A DNA stretch of 64,000 nucleotides from JANMCE01 sp963791625 (GTDB taxonomy: Bacteria; Actinomycetota; Acidimicrobiia; Acidimicrobiales; Ilumatobacteraceae), in the NCBI GenBank assembly GCA_963791625.1, contig CAWBTA010000007.1, forward strand, positions 1 through 64,000. Reading direction: 5' to 3'. Below, piece by piece: positions 16,064-24,776 of the stretch (positions are counted from its first letter, which is position 1; each line of letters begins with the position of its first letter). Below the pieces are notes generated by a model that was not told the origin of the DNA, did no database searches, and worked only from the letters and a program-made list of their open reading frames with translations. Made by a program: the position numbers and the translations under genes.

Positions 16064-17353
16064 ATGTCCCGTCGTACCCCCGCAGCGGCCGTGGTCGCGG
16101 TCCTGCTGATTTTCGCCTCCGCGCTCCCGGCCAGCGCAGATGCCGTTTCCGACCTGAAGGCAAAGGCCGAGCGGATCCGGGTCAAGAAGGACAAGCTCCG
16201 CGAGGACAGCGAAATCCTTGCCGAAAAGATCAACGCATCCGTCGAAGAACTGGCCACCATCGACAAGGATGTCGGCGTTGCCGAGGTGCAGCTTGGTGCG
16301 CAGGAAGCGGCCATCGCCAAGCTTGGTACCCAGGCCTTCCAGTTCGCCGTGAACTCCTACGTGCTGGGCTCGGAGTCCAACGGACTCGGCACGATCTTGG
16401 CCCCCGGTGGCATCGGCAACGACAGCGCGCAACGCGACGGTTACTCGTCGGTGCTGCTAGGCGGCACCGCCGACATGACCGATCAGGTGAAGGCCGTCCG
16501 ACAGGACACGGATCGCATCAAGGTCGGTCTGCTGGCCAAGCAGAAGCGTCAGGCCGAACTGAAAGCAACGCTCGTTGGTGATCAGGCCCAAGTCGAAAAG
16601 GCCCGCATCGAGCTCGAGGCGCTCGAGCAGCAGAACGATGCAGCGCTCACCCAAGCGGTCAAGGACGCCGAGGAAGCCGAACGCAAGCGCCTCGAAGCGC
16701 AGGCGGCCGAGGCAATTCGCAGGCAGAGCGAAGCGTTCCGTCAGAGCACAGCAGAACCCGCAACCTCTCCGGCTACGGGTGGCCGAACTCCGGCGGCCAA
16801 GCCGGTGGCTAAGCCGGCGGCCAAGCCCGCAGGTGGTGGTGCCGCGAAACCGGCAGCGGTGCCCATCACGGCCAAGCCGGCCAAGCCCGCGAACCCAGCA
16901 CCGAATCCGGGTCCGGGTCCAGCGGAAACAACGGTTGCCAAGCCCGCTACCACTAAGCCGGCCGCGAAACCGCGTCCCGCTCCGCCCGCGCCGCCGGCCG
17001 TCTCCGGCGCGGCTGGCCGTGCCGTTGCGGCGGCGTACAGCCAGATTGGCGTGCCCTACTCCTATGCCACCGCCAAGCCGGGCGTGTCGTTCGATTGCTC
17101 TGGTCTCACGAGCTGGGCGTGGTCGCAAGCCGGCGTCAGTATCCCTCGCACGTCACAGGATCAATGGGCCGGGTTGCCGCACGTGGCGCTCGATCAGATT
17201 CAGCCGGGCGACCTCATCTTCTTCTACAAAGACGTCCACCACGTTGGTATCTACGTCGGCAACGGAACCATCATTCACGCACCGTTCACCGGTTCAACCG
17301 TGAGTTTCTCCGGTATCAGCGGCAACGTCATCGGTGCGGCTCGCCCGGGCTGA
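16064..17353 (+). CDS. Secreted NlpC/P60 peptidoglycan hydrolase
   Basis: Cell-wall D,L-endopeptidase, similar in layout to RipA-type proteins, 429 residues. Signal peptide (residues 1-26, cut near ASA), a coiled-coil region to about 245, a low-complexity Ala/Pro/Lys linker with AKP repeats (about 245-320), then the NlpC/P60 domain with catalytic Cys in SFDCSGLTSWAW, His in VHHVGIYVG and a third polar residue in IIHAPF. The coiled coil is probably the autoinhibitory or divisome-docking part. ATG 16064 was chosen over an upstream open frame because AAGGTGAGG precedes it by 6 bases. Confidence 0.92.
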   Translation: MSRRTPAAAVVAVLLIFASALPASADAVSDLKAKAERIRVKKDKLREDSEILAEKINASVEELATIDKDVGVAEVQLGAQEAAIAKLGTQAFQFAVNSYVLGSESNGLGTILAPGGIGNDSAQRDGYSSVLLGGTADMTDQVKAVRQDTDRIKVGLLAKQKRQAELKATLVGDQAQVEKARIELEALEQQNDAALTQAVKDAEEAERKRLEAQAAEAIRRQSEAFRQSTAEPATSPATGGRTPAAKPVAKPAAKPAGGGAAKPAAVPITAKPAKPANPAPNPGPGPAETTVAKPATTKPAAKPRPAPPAPPAVSGAAGRAVAAAYSQIGVPYSYATAKPGVSFDCSGLTSWAWSQAGVSIPRTSQDQWAGLPHVALDQIQPGDLIFFYKDVHHVGIYVGNGTIIHAPFTGSTVSFSGISGNVIGAARPG

Positions 17354-17371
17354 CCTCAGCCTGATCTGCGC

Positions 17372-17377
17372 TACCGT
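17372..17377 (+). promoter_or_regulatory. -10 hexamer TACCGT, leaderless start at 17384
   Basis: TACCGT ends 6 bases before ATG 17384, with no ribosome binding site. Confidence 0.55.
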
Positions 17378-17383
17378 CGTCGC

Positions 17384-18403
17384 ATGCGAGGGATTGATGA
17401 ACAGCGCGTCACACAGTGGTTTGTCGATCACGTTGATGGATGTGTTCCGCCCCTAGCGTTTTCGGTGATTGCAGGTGGGCACTCCAACCTCACCTTTCGG
17501 GTGGCTGACGCGGCCGGTCGACAGTTCGTACTGCGCCGGCCGCCACTCGGACATGTGCTCGCCACGGCCCACGACATGTCCCGCGAGCATCGACTCATCA
17601 GTGCCATCGGACAGACGTCGGTGCCCGTGCCGAGCGCGCTCGGGCTGTGCACTGATGTCTCGGTGAACGATGCCCCCTTTTACGTGATGGATTTCGTGGA
17701 CGGCGTCGTCCTTGACACCATCGAGAAGGCGGCGGAGGTATCAGTAGCTGCTCGGCATCGCCTCGGCCTCGATCTCTTCGATGTGCTCGCCGACCTGCAC
17801 AGCATTGATGTCGACGCGGTCGGTCTTGGCAATCTCGCCAAGCGCGAGGGATACGTCGAGCGTCAGATCAAGCGATGGAGCGGCCAGTGGGACATGTCGA
17901 AGACCCGAGAACTCCCTGCGGTCGAAGAGGTGCGTGATCGACTGAGCGCCAACGTGCCGGTACAGCAGTCGGTCAGCATTGCCCACGGTGACTACCGGCT
18001 CGGGAACTGTCTGGTTGATCCCGTCAGCGGCCGCGTGAACGCGGTACTCGACTGGGAACTTTGTACGCTCGGCGACCCGCTGGCCGATGTCGGCTACCTC
18101 GGCGTCAACTGGTCAGATGACGGCGCTCCGAGTATGCGCGTCGGCGATGCGACCGGGGCTGGCGGCTTTCCCACCTACGACGAACTGGTACATCGGTACT
18201 CGCTTCGTACCGGCCGCGATTGTTCCAACATCAACTACTACAAAGCCTTCAGTGCGTGGCGTCTGTGCATCATCAGCGAAGGCGTACTGGCCCGCTATCT
18301 CCACGGACAAATGGCCGACGAAGACCCCGAGGTCATTGCCAGGTTCCGCACTGGCGCCGAGCAGTTGGCCGACGAGGCCCTCGCCCTTCTCCGCAGGTCC
18401 TGA
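17384..18403 (+). CDS. APH-like phosphotransferase (ACAD10/11 N-terminal type)
   Basis: Aminoglycoside-phosphotransferase-fold kinase of 339 residues. Key motifs are GGHSNLTFRV (nucleotide loop), FVLRRPPLGHVL with the ATP lysine region, the catalytic AHGDYRLGNCLV, and AVLDWELCTLGDPLADVGYL with the metal aspartate. This subtype is linked to fatty-acid catabolism, where fused or neighbouring acyl-CoA dehydrogenases process 4-hydroxy acids; drug resistance is unlikely. It is followed one base after its stop by a dienelactone hydrolase gene, suggesting joint function. Confidence 0.82.
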   Translation: MRGIDEQRVTQWFVDHVDGCVPPLAFSVIAGGHSNLTFRVADAAGRQFVLRRPPLGHVLATAHDMSREHRLISAIGQTSVPVPSALGLCTDVSVNDAPFYVMDFVDGVVLDTIEKAAEVSVAARHRLGLDLFDVLADLHSIDVDAVGLGNLAKREGYVERQIKRWSGQWDMSKTRELPAVEEVRDRLSANVPVQQSVSIAHGDYRLGNCLVDPVSGRVNAVLDWELCTLGDPLADVGYLGVNWSDDGAPSMRVGDATGAGGFPTYDELVHRYSLRTGRDCSNINYYKAFSAWRLCIISEGVLARYLHGQMADEDPEVIARFRTGAEQLADEALALLRRS

Positions 18404-18404
18404 C

Positions 18405-19142
18405 GTGCTTGATCGCTGGACTCAGGGCTTGTTTACGGCAGACGGCCGCACCTATCCGATCTATAGACGTGGTACCGGCCCCGGCGTCATCGTGATGGCC
18501 GAGATTCCGGGCATTACGCCTGCTGTCATCGCCTTTGCCGATCGGGTGGTCGCAGCGGGTATGACTGTCGTGATGCCCTCGTTGTTCGGCACGCCGGGCA
18601 AGGAGCCCTCGGCCGTCGCCACAGCCAGAGTTGTTGCGAAGGTCTGCGTGTCGAAAGAGTTTGCCGCCCTGGCGCTCAACAAGACGCCGCCCATCGCAGT
18701 ATGGCTGCGTGCCTTGGCCTCCAGTCTCCATGAAGAGTTGGGCGGTCCAGGGGTCGGCGCGGTTGGCATGTGTTTCACCGGCGGCTTCGCATTGGCCATG
18801 ATGGTCGAGCCGCATGTCGTTGCACCCGTGTTGAGTCAACCATCGAGCCCACTCGTCATACGGGGAAAGGCGGCAGGAGCGGATCTCAACCTGTCGCCTG
18901 CCGATCTCGCCGTGGTCAAGGCCCGGGCCGCCGCCGGCTGTGAGGTACTGGGGCTGCGCTATACCGGCGACAAGCTTGTAGGTACCCGGTTCGACACGTT
19001 GCGCCGCGAACTCGGTGACGCGTTCTTGGCGGTCGAGATGGAAAGCCGTCAGCCGAGGGACCACAGCGTGCTCACAGAGCAGGCCGATCAGGGTTCGATT
19101 ACCCGCGTCATTGAGTTCCTGCGCGCCAAGCTGTTCGTTTAA
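18405..19142 (+). CDS. Dienelactone hydrolase family protein
   Basis: Alpha/beta hydrolase of the dienelactone hydrolase family, 245 residues. The nucleophile cysteine sits in VGMCFTGGFAL, with the catalytic Asp and His probably in LRYTGDK and PRDHSVL. Early strands read GVIVMAEIPGIT and VVMPSLFG. The start is GTG 18405, one base after the stop of the upstream kinase gene; the frame is open earlier, but only as overlap with that gene. The natural substrate is unknown. Its stop codon overlaps that of the convergent gene at 19139 (TTAA). Confidence 0.82.
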   Translation: MLDRWTQGLFTADGRTYPIYRRGTGPGVIVMAEIPGITPAVIAFADRVVAAGMTVVMPSLFGTPGKEPSAVATARVVAKVCVSKEFAALALNKTPPIAVWLRALASSLHEELGGPGVGAVGMCFTGGFALAMMVEPHVVAPVLSQPSSPLVIRGKAAGADLNLSPADLAVVKARAAAGCEVLGLRYTGDKLVGTRFDTLRRELGDAFLAVEMESRQPRDHSVLTEQADQGSITRVIEFLRAKLFV

Positions 19143-19750
19143 CGCGATGACTTCTTCGCAGCGGATTTCTTGGCAGGAGTCTTCTTGGCCGGAGTCTTCT
19201 TAGCCGCGACCGTCTTGGCGGAGGGCACGGCCCGGGTCGGGGCCGGTGAGGCTGACGGTGGCTCTGTGCTTGGGCGCCCGATGCCGAACATTGATGCGGC
19301 ACCGCCGAGTAGATCGCTCAATGGACCGAGACGACGAGGGAGATCTCCCATCCCGCCTACGATTTTCTGGAGCTGATCGTTGAACTGAGTGAGGGTCTCC
19401 GGTAGTTGTTCGAGTGGTGCTCGCTCGAACATCGTGGCGACCCGCTGCACGCCGGGCAGAATCGTTTCGAGCGGCCCGTCGAGAGCTTCTCCGATGTCGT
19501 GCAGGCGTGTCGCGAACTTCTCCATCTCGGGAGCCAGCGCACGTGCTGGGGCTTCGACGACGTTCACGATCGCGTTCAATCGTTCGATCAGCTCTTCCAA
19601 TCCTGCCGCCGAACGCTGCAGGCTGCCCACCGTCTCGACCGCGGCCGACAAGGTCTGCTTGGTTGCCTCCATGCCGCTCATCATCAGTCCGATGAGCTGC
19701 ACCGGCGCGGCGAGCAGTTGGGTCATATCGAAATCGTCGGTAGCAGCCAT
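19139..19750 (-). CDS. Helical protein with lysine/alanine-rich histone-like tail
   Basis: Function unknown. The 203-residue chain has a long amphipathic, probably coiled-coil body (residues 8-150, repeated Leu/Ile heptads such as LEELIERLNAIVNVVE), a short low-complexity linker, and a tail of AAKKTPAKKTPAKKSAAKKS repeats like that of histone H1 or actinobacterial HupB. The tail suggests DNA or polyphosphate binding. ATG 19750 was preferred to a TTG two codons earlier because TAGCGT ends 6 bases before it. Confidence 0.65.
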   Translation of the reverse strand: MAATDDFDMTQLLAAPVQLIGLMMSGMEATKQTLSAAVETVGSLQRSAAGLEELIERLNAIVNVVEAPARALAPEMEKFATRLHDIGEALDGPLETILPGVQRVATMFERAPLEQLPETLTQFNDQLQKIVGGMGDLPRRLGPLSDLLGGAASMFGIGRPSTEPPSASPAPTRAVPSAKTVAAKKTPAKKTPAKKSAAKKSSR

Positions 19751-19756
19751 GACCAA

Positions 19757-19762
19757 ACGCTA
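19757..19762 (-). promoter_or_regulatory. -10 hexamer TAGCGT, leaderless start at 19750
   Basis: TAGCGT on the minus strand ends 6 bases before ATG 19750. Confidence 0.6.
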
Positions 19763-19812
19763 CGCCACGCACCGTCAAACCCGGTGACTGCGCAGCTGAA
19801 GACGAGCGTCTC

Positions 19813-20571
19813 CTAATCGGGCGGGCGCTCGAAGACGAAGCGGTCGTAGTGGTTGTAGACGCTGAAGCCGAGACGCTCGTAGACACCGAAGCCGGCACGG
19901 CTCGACTGAAGCGTCACCACTTCTGCGCCTTCGTCGAACAGGGCGTTGGCTAGCCACCCCGTCGCTGCCGCCGCGATCCCCCGGCCCCGATTCGCAGGAG
20001 GTGTGGCGACGTAATACACGCCACCCGTTTTGCCGAAAATGTAACCGCAGGCAACGCCCACAGGGAGCGCACCGTCATACACGATTGCCCACTTCGTCCC
20101 GGGCGCGTCGTAGCCGTGCCGCGCTTGCACCCAGGCCAACCCTGGCGTTTCGTAGCCCGACTCGGCGAGCGCTCCGAACACGTCGCCATCGGCCGTCGAC
20201 TCGACAAGCCGAACGCGCAAGCCACACGGCGTGAACGGCGGGCGACTGCGAATAGCCATCGCCGGGGAACGCGACGGGTGTCGTTGGCCGCCACGCCGAA
20301 CCGCCTCGTTGAGCAACTCGTCGTGACCATCGGGAACCCACAGGACGAACGAGCGCGCCAGCCGCTCGAAGAACGCTGCGGCTTCACCCAGAAACGTCGA
20401 CGCCGAGGCGGACACGTCGATGGGCACGGCGGCATTTACGTATCCGTGCGCAACCGCGACGACGCTTGCAATGGCGACACCGCCAGACGTCTCTGTAACT
20501 GAGCCATGACGACCGGCATTTGCGGCGACAAACCTCGCGAGGTTCAGTGCACCCGCCGTGTGGTTGTCCAT
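19813..20571 (-). CDS. GNAT-family N-acetyltransferase
   Basis: Acetyl-CoA-dependent acyltransferase, 252 residues. The catalytic domain is in the C-terminal half: GVACGYIFGKTGGVYYVATP leads to the acetyl-CoA loop PANRGRGIAAAATGWL, and the end reads SSRAGFGVYERLGFSVYNHY. The N-terminal half (residues 1-110) is divergent and may be a second, degenerate GNAT lobe. ATG 20571 was chosen over TTG one codon earlier. TACCCT ends 8 bases before it. Substrate unknown. Confidence 0.8.
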   Translation of the reverse strand: MDNHTAGALNLARFVAANAGRHGSVTETSGGVAIASVVAVAHGYVNAAVPIDVSASASTFLGEAAAFFERLARSFVLWVPDGHDELLNEAVRRGGQRHPSRSPAMAIRSRPPFTPCGLRVRLVESTADGDVFGALAESGYETPGLAWVQARHGYDAPGTKWAIVYDGALPVGVACGYIFGKTGGVYYVATPPANRGRGIAAAATGWLANALFDEGAEVVTLQSSRAGFGVYERLGFSVYNHYDRFVFERPPD

Positions 20572-20579
20572 CAATCGTC

Positions 20580-20585
20580 AGGGTA
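20580..20585 (-). promoter_or_regulatory. -10 hexamer TACCCT ahead of the GNAT gene
   Basis: TACCCT on the minus strand ends 8 bases before ATG 20571. Confidence 0.4.
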
Positions 20586-20677
20586 CTCCAGCTGTTTCAC
20601 GAGCTACACCTCGTCTCCCGGCGGTAATGACGGGTGTCGACGAGTTCAACCAGCCAAGGGCCCGCGAGCTGTGGTTG

Positions 20678-21328
20678 CTATCCACGCAGCGTGAGGTGAA
20701 GGCGGTGATCTTTTCGGGCGAGCCGTATCGAGGCCAGCGACGCCACCAGACCGTGTGTGTGGTTGCCCGTCAACTGGTCGGCTCGGTGGGTCGTGGTGAG
20801 TCCAATGACCGTGCAGCCGGCCAGGCTTGCGGCCTGCAGACCGGCCGGTGCGTCCTCGAAGGCGATGCAGTCGGCCGGTTCGATGGACAGACGCAGGGCG
20901 GCTGCGATGTAGCCCTCTGGGTCTGGCTTGCCGCGTCCGACATCTTCGGCGCCGATAAGCACGCTTGGCCGTGGGAGATGGCACGCCTCAAGCCGTCCGA
21001 ATGCCAGCCGACGGGAGCCGGATGTGACCACGGCCCACTGGTGGTCAGTCAACATGGCCAGGGTGTCGCGAGCGCCGGGCAGCGCGACAACGGCGTCAAG
21101 TTCGGACAGTTCGATCGCTTCCAGCCGGGCCACCTCGCTCAACAGGTCTCCGGCTGGCACGAAATTGCGAACCGTATCCAGCGCCCGTCGTCCGTGCGCT
21201 GCCGCAAGAACCTTGGCCGGATCGAAACCGTGCATGCTCGACCACGCCGTCCAGGTCCGTTCGACCACAGAAGTGGAATCAACAAGGGTGCCATCGAGGT
21301 CAAACAGCAGGGCGCCACAGTCGATCAC
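20678..21328 (-). CDS. HAD-superfamily hydrolase (sugar-phosphatase-like)
   Basis: Phosphatase or phosphomutase of HAD subfamily IA, 216 residues. Motif I is LLFDLDGTLVDS with the nucleophile Asp; motif II is AVVTSGS; motif III lysine is in GRGKPDPEGYI; motif IV is CIAFEDAPAGLQAA. The substrate is probably a small sugar phosphate. The frame is open to 21394, but GTG 21328 was chosen: it directly precedes motif I and TAGCCT ends 7 bases before it, while the extra N-terminus is basic and unlike the family. Confidence 0.85.
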   Translation of the reverse strand: MIDCGALLFDLDGTLVDSTSVVERTWTAWSSMHGFDPAKVLAAAHGRRALDTVRNFVPAGDLLSEVARLEAIELSELDAVVALPGARDTLAMLTDHQWAVVTSGSRRLAFGRLEACHLPRPSVLIGAEDVGRGKPDPEGYIAAALRLSIEPADCIAFEDAPAGLQAASLAGCTVIGLTTTHRADQLTGNHTHGLVASLASIRLARKDHRLHLTLRG

Positions 21329-21335
21329 GGACCAA

Positions 21336-21341
21336 AGGCTA
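21336..21341 (-). promoter_or_regulatory. -10 hexamer TAGCCT, decides the HAD gene start
   Basis: TAGCCT on the minus strand ends 7 bases before GTG 21328 and supports that start. Confidence 0.5.
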
Positions 21342-21419
21342 CGACGATGTCCGTTCCTTCTGGCGGACCGCCCCCGCCACCCGAACTTCATCACACCCCC
21401 GCCGTAGGATGGGTGGGCG

Positions 21420-24400
21420 ATGTCCTTCTCTGCCGACGATGGTTTGAACCCCGATCAACTTGATGCTGTCGTCCATATGGATGGGCCGCTTTTGATCGTG
21501 GCCGGGGCCGGGTCGGGCAAGACGCGGGTGCTCACCCACCGCATTGCCAATCTCATTCGTGAGCACGACGTGAGCCCTATGCAGATCCTGGCCATCACGT
21601 TCACCAACAAGGCCGCCCAGGAGATGCGCGAGCGAGTTGGGCACCTGGTTGGGCCGGTGGCCCAAAAGATGTGGGTGTCGACCTTCCACTCGGCCTGTGT
21701 ACGCATCTTGCGGCGCGATGCTGGGCGGCTCGGGTATCCGTCCAACTTCACCATCTACGACCAGGCCGATGCCGAGCGCCTGACGAGTTACGTCATTCGT
21801 GACCTCAGTCTCGACGCCAAGAAGTTCACCGCCCGAGGCGTGCACGCCGCGATCTCGAAGGCGAAGAATGATTTGATCTTCCCTCCCGAATACGCCGAGC
21901 GGGTCACGTCGATTTTCGAGCGCAAGATCGCCGACATCTACACCGAGTACCAGGCCCGCTTACAGAAGGCCGGCGCAATGGACTTCGACGATCTCCTCAC
22001 GAACACGGTACGTCTGTTCCACGAACATCCCGAAGCCCTGCAGAGCTACCAGGAACGCTTCCAACACATCCTGGTGGATGAATACCAGGACACCAACAAA
22101 GCCCAGAACGAAATCGTGCTCCTCTTGGGCGCTCATCATCATGCCGTGACTGCGGTGGGCGACTCAGATCAGTGTTTCGTTGCGGGCACGATGGTGCGTA
22201 CGCCGACCGGCTTGGTGCCCATCGAGTCGATTGCTCCGGGAGATCAGGTCGACTCATGTTTCGGAAAATCGCTCCTGACCGCGGCCACCGTTCGTCATGT
22301 CATGCCTGGTCATTACAAGGGTGACATCATGCGCGTCAGCGTTGGGTCGTCGACGCTTGTTGGCACGCCCCACCATATGGTGCCGGCTCGCGTCACTCAT
22401 CGGCCCGGCGCCCACATCGTGTATCTGATGTTCCGGGCGGACCGAGGATTTCGAATCGGTCGAACCTCTGCTGTTCGATCGACGGGCGACATCCTGACTG
22501 AGGGCTTCCGCGTTCGCATGAACCAAGAGCATGGCGACGCCCTCTGGATCCTTGAGCTGCACGATGAGCTTGGGGAGGCCGCACTCGCGGAGGCGAGAAT
22601 TGCCGCTCAGTACGGCATCCCTACCGCCTGTTTTCATAGCGTCGGGCGTACCTTGGCGCTCGATGAGAGCCGCCTGGCGCGGCTGTTTGCCTCCATCGAC
22701 ACCGAGACACGAGCCAAGGCGCTGCTGCAGGACAAGAACTACCACCTTGAGTTTCCGCACTACCGCCCCGCGAACGGTCTCTGCCGACAAACGCTGAACC
22801 TCACCATGTTTTCCGATGTGCGTCCTGGTCGAGGTGGACCGCACCGAATTCAGTGGTCATCGAGTCAGCAAGACATAACGAATCGGATTCGCAGCGCAGG
22901 GCACAGTGTCCGACCAGGAAAGGGGCCTAATGTTCGATGTGAAACCAGCCGCAAGAGCTACGTCGACGCCCTGATTCTCGCTCGCTCCGTTGCGAGCGCG
23001 GGTGGACTAGAGGTTCGCCGTCGTCTCGCCGTCGACGGTGCGATTTACGACTTCGTTCCGCTCGCTCATCTCCTTCCTGGGATGACCGTGCTGAGTCGCG
23101 ACGATGCCGGGAGGCTCGTTGAGCAGATCGTTGATGCAACTGAGACGGTCGCCTATGACGGTCCTGTCTACGACCTTGAGGTAGCCGACGCCCACACCTA
23201 CGTTGCCAACGACATCCTCGTGCACAACTCGATTTACAAGTTTCGCGGAGCAGATTTCACCAACATTCTCGACTTCGAAAATGCGTTTCCCGACGTCACC
23301 ACCATCTTGCTGGAGCAGAACTACCGGTCGTCGCAGACCATTCTCGACGCCGCCAACGCCGTCATCGAACAGAACATCTCCCGCAAGCCGAAGTCGCTGT
23401 GGACCGACGCCGGCCACGGCGAAAAGATCGTGCGCTACCACGCCGATGATGAGGGCGATGAGAGTCGATGGATCTCGCACACCATCAACCAGATGCACGA
23501 CACGGGAGATTTTCGATGGGGTGACATCGCGGTCTTCTACCGCACCAACGCGCAGTCGCGAGTGCTGGAAGAAGGCCTCATGCGGTCGGGCATCCCGTAC
23601 AAGGTCGTGGGCGGTACCCGCTTCTACGACCGGCGCGAAATCAAAGATGCGCTCGCCTATCTGAAGGTGGCGGTGAACCCGGCCGACGAGGTGTCGATCA
23701 AGCGGGTGCTCAACTCGCCCAAGCGAGGCATCGGTGACACCACTGTGGAGCGGGTCGATGGATGGGCAAACGCGCACGGTGTCACCTTTCTCGACGCGCT
23801 CCGCCACGCGGAAGAAGCAGGCGTGCGGGGTCCGGCGCAGCGCGGTATCCGCGGTTTCGTGAACCTTGTCGATGTGCTGACCGCGACGGCCGAGGGTGGA
23901 CCGGGTGACGTGCTGCAGACCGCACTCGAGAATTCCGGCTACCTCGCCGAACTGGAAGCGGAGAACACCGTTGAATCCGCCGGTCGGCTGGAGAACTTGT
24001 CCGAACTGGTCGGCAACGCCGGCGAGTTCGAAACGATCGCCGAGTTCCTTGAACAGGTGGCGCTGGTGGCCGATACCGACCAGATCGACGGTGCCGACGA
24101 CAGCCGCGTGCTCATGATGACGTTGCACTCGGCGAAGGGCCTCGAGTTCCCCGTCGTGTTCCTGGCCGGTTGTGAGGAAGGCATCTTTCCGCACATCCGC
24201 TCACTCACCGAACCCGACGAAATGGAAGAGGAACGACGCCTCGCGTACGTCGGCATCACCCGGGCCATGAAGCGGCTGTTCGTCAGCCACGCCTGGAGCC
24301 GCATGTTGTTCGGTTCTACGCAGTACAACCCGCCTTCCCGATTCCTCGATGAGATTCCCGTCGCACTCATCGAGAATGTCGGCACCCGCGGTCGCCGTTC

Positions 24401-24773
24401 GGGTCGAGCCAGTCAGCGTCGTTCGTTTGGGAGCGACAGTGGTAGTCGACGCGACGGCTGGGATGAACCGAAGCCGACACCCCGGCGTTCGTTCGGCAGC
24501 TTCGACCCTGACGAAGAAGACGCGGCTGCCAACGCCCATCGAGAGCGGGTGGTGGAGGCGGCTATCCGCGGCTCGCTGAACGCCGTCGACACCACGACGG
24601 GCGCCGAGAAAATGGGTCTGCGTGTCGGTGACGATGTGAAGCACGTCAAGTTCGGCGAAGGCGTCATCCTTCTGCTCCGCGGCGAAGGTGACAAGGCCGA
24701 AGCCACCGTCCGCTTCCGCGAGGTTGGCAACAAAACGCTCTTGCTGGCGTGGAGCCCGCTCGAAAAGCTCTAA
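21420..24773 (+). CDS. pcrA: UvrD/PcrA-type DNA helicase precursor containing an intein
   Basis: Superfamily 1 3'-5' helicase for nucleotide-excision and replication-fork repair. The precursor is 1117 residues; removing the intein (252-603) leaves 765, the normal length. Motif I is IVAGAGSGKTRVL with Lys34, motif Ia ITFTNKAAQEMRERV, motif II ILVDEYQDTN. Motif III is split as VGDSDQ / SIYKFRGAD. Motif IV NYRSSQTIL, motif V LMMTLHSAKGLEFP and motif VI EERRLAYVGITRAMKRL follow. The C-terminal part has an acidic linker and a Tudor-like end (VGDDVKHVKFGEGVI), as in PcrA. Activity needs correct splicing because motif III contacts ATP and ssDNA. Confidence 0.95.
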   Translation: MSFSADDGLNPDQLDAVVHMDGPLLIVAGAGSGKTRVLTHRIANLIREHDVSPMQILAITFTNKAAQEMRERVGHLVGPVAQKMWVSTFHSACVRILRRDAGRLGYPSNFTIYDQADAERLTSYVIRDLSLDAKKFTARGVHAAISKAKNDLIFPPEYAERVTSIFERKIADIYTEYQARLQKAGAMDFDDLLTNTVRLFHEHPEALQSYQERFQHILVDEYQDTNKAQNEIVLLLGAHHHAVTAVGDSDQCFVAGTMVRTPTGLVPIESIAPGDQVDSCFGKSLLTAATVRHVMPGHYKGDIMRVSVGSSTLVGTPHHMVPARVTHRPGAHIVYLMFRADRGFRIGRTSAVRSTGDILTEGFRVRMNQEHGDALWILELHDELGEAALAEARIAAQYGIPTACFHSVGRTLALDESRLARLFASIDTETRAKALLQDKNYHLEFPHYRPANGLCRQTLNLTMFSDVRPGRGGPHRIQWSSSQQDITNRIRSAGHSVRPGKGPNVRCETSRKSYVDALILARSVASAGGLEVRRRLAVDGAIYDFVPLAHLLPGMTVLSRDDAGRLVEQIVDATETVAYDGPVYDLEVADAHTYVANDILVHNSIYKFRGADFTNILDFENAFPDVTTILLEQNYRSSQTILDAANAVIEQNISRKPKSLWTDAGHGEKIVRYHADDEGDESRWISHTINQMHDTGDFRWGDIAVFYRTNAQSRVLEEGLMRSGIPYKVVGGTRFYDRREIKDALAYLKVAVNPADEVSIKRVLNSPKRGIGDTTVERVDGWANAHGVTFLDALRHAEEAGVRGPAQRGIRGFVNLVDVLTATAEGGPGDVLQTALENSGYLAELEAENTVESAGRLENLSELVGNAGEFETIAEFLEQVALVADTDQIDGADDSRVLMMTLHSAKGLEFPVVFLAGCEEGIFPHIRSLTEPDEMEEERRLAYVGITRAMKRLFVSHAWSRMLFGSTQYNPPSRFLDEIPVALIENVGTRGRRSGRASQRRSFGSDSGSRRDGWDEPKPTPRRSFGSFDPDEEDAAANAHRERVVEAAIRGSLNAVDTTTGAEKMGLRVGDDVKHVKFGEGVILLLRGEGDKAEATVRFREVGNKTLLLAWSPLEKL
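22173..23228 (+). mobile_element. Intein (352 residues) in helicase motif III of pcrA
   Basis: Protein splicing element, precursor residues 252-603. It begins CFVAGTMVRTPTGLVPIESI (block A, nucleophile Cys252), has GTPHHMVPARV (block B with His), and ends YDLEVADAHTYVANDILVHN (blocks F and G, penultimate His and terminal Asn603), followed by Ser604 as +1 nucleophile. All splicing residues are present, so it should be active. The central ~200 residues would hold the homing endonuclease, but no clear LAGLIDADG or HNH motif is visible. Removing it restores a normal VGDSDQSIYKFRGAD. Confidence 0.95.
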
Positions 24774-24776
24774 CCG

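Noticed and set aside
20558..21463. 301-codon plus-strand frame opposite the HAD hydrolase
   Set aside because: The minus strand carries all four HAD motifs; the plus frame is low in structure and runs into the pcrA start.
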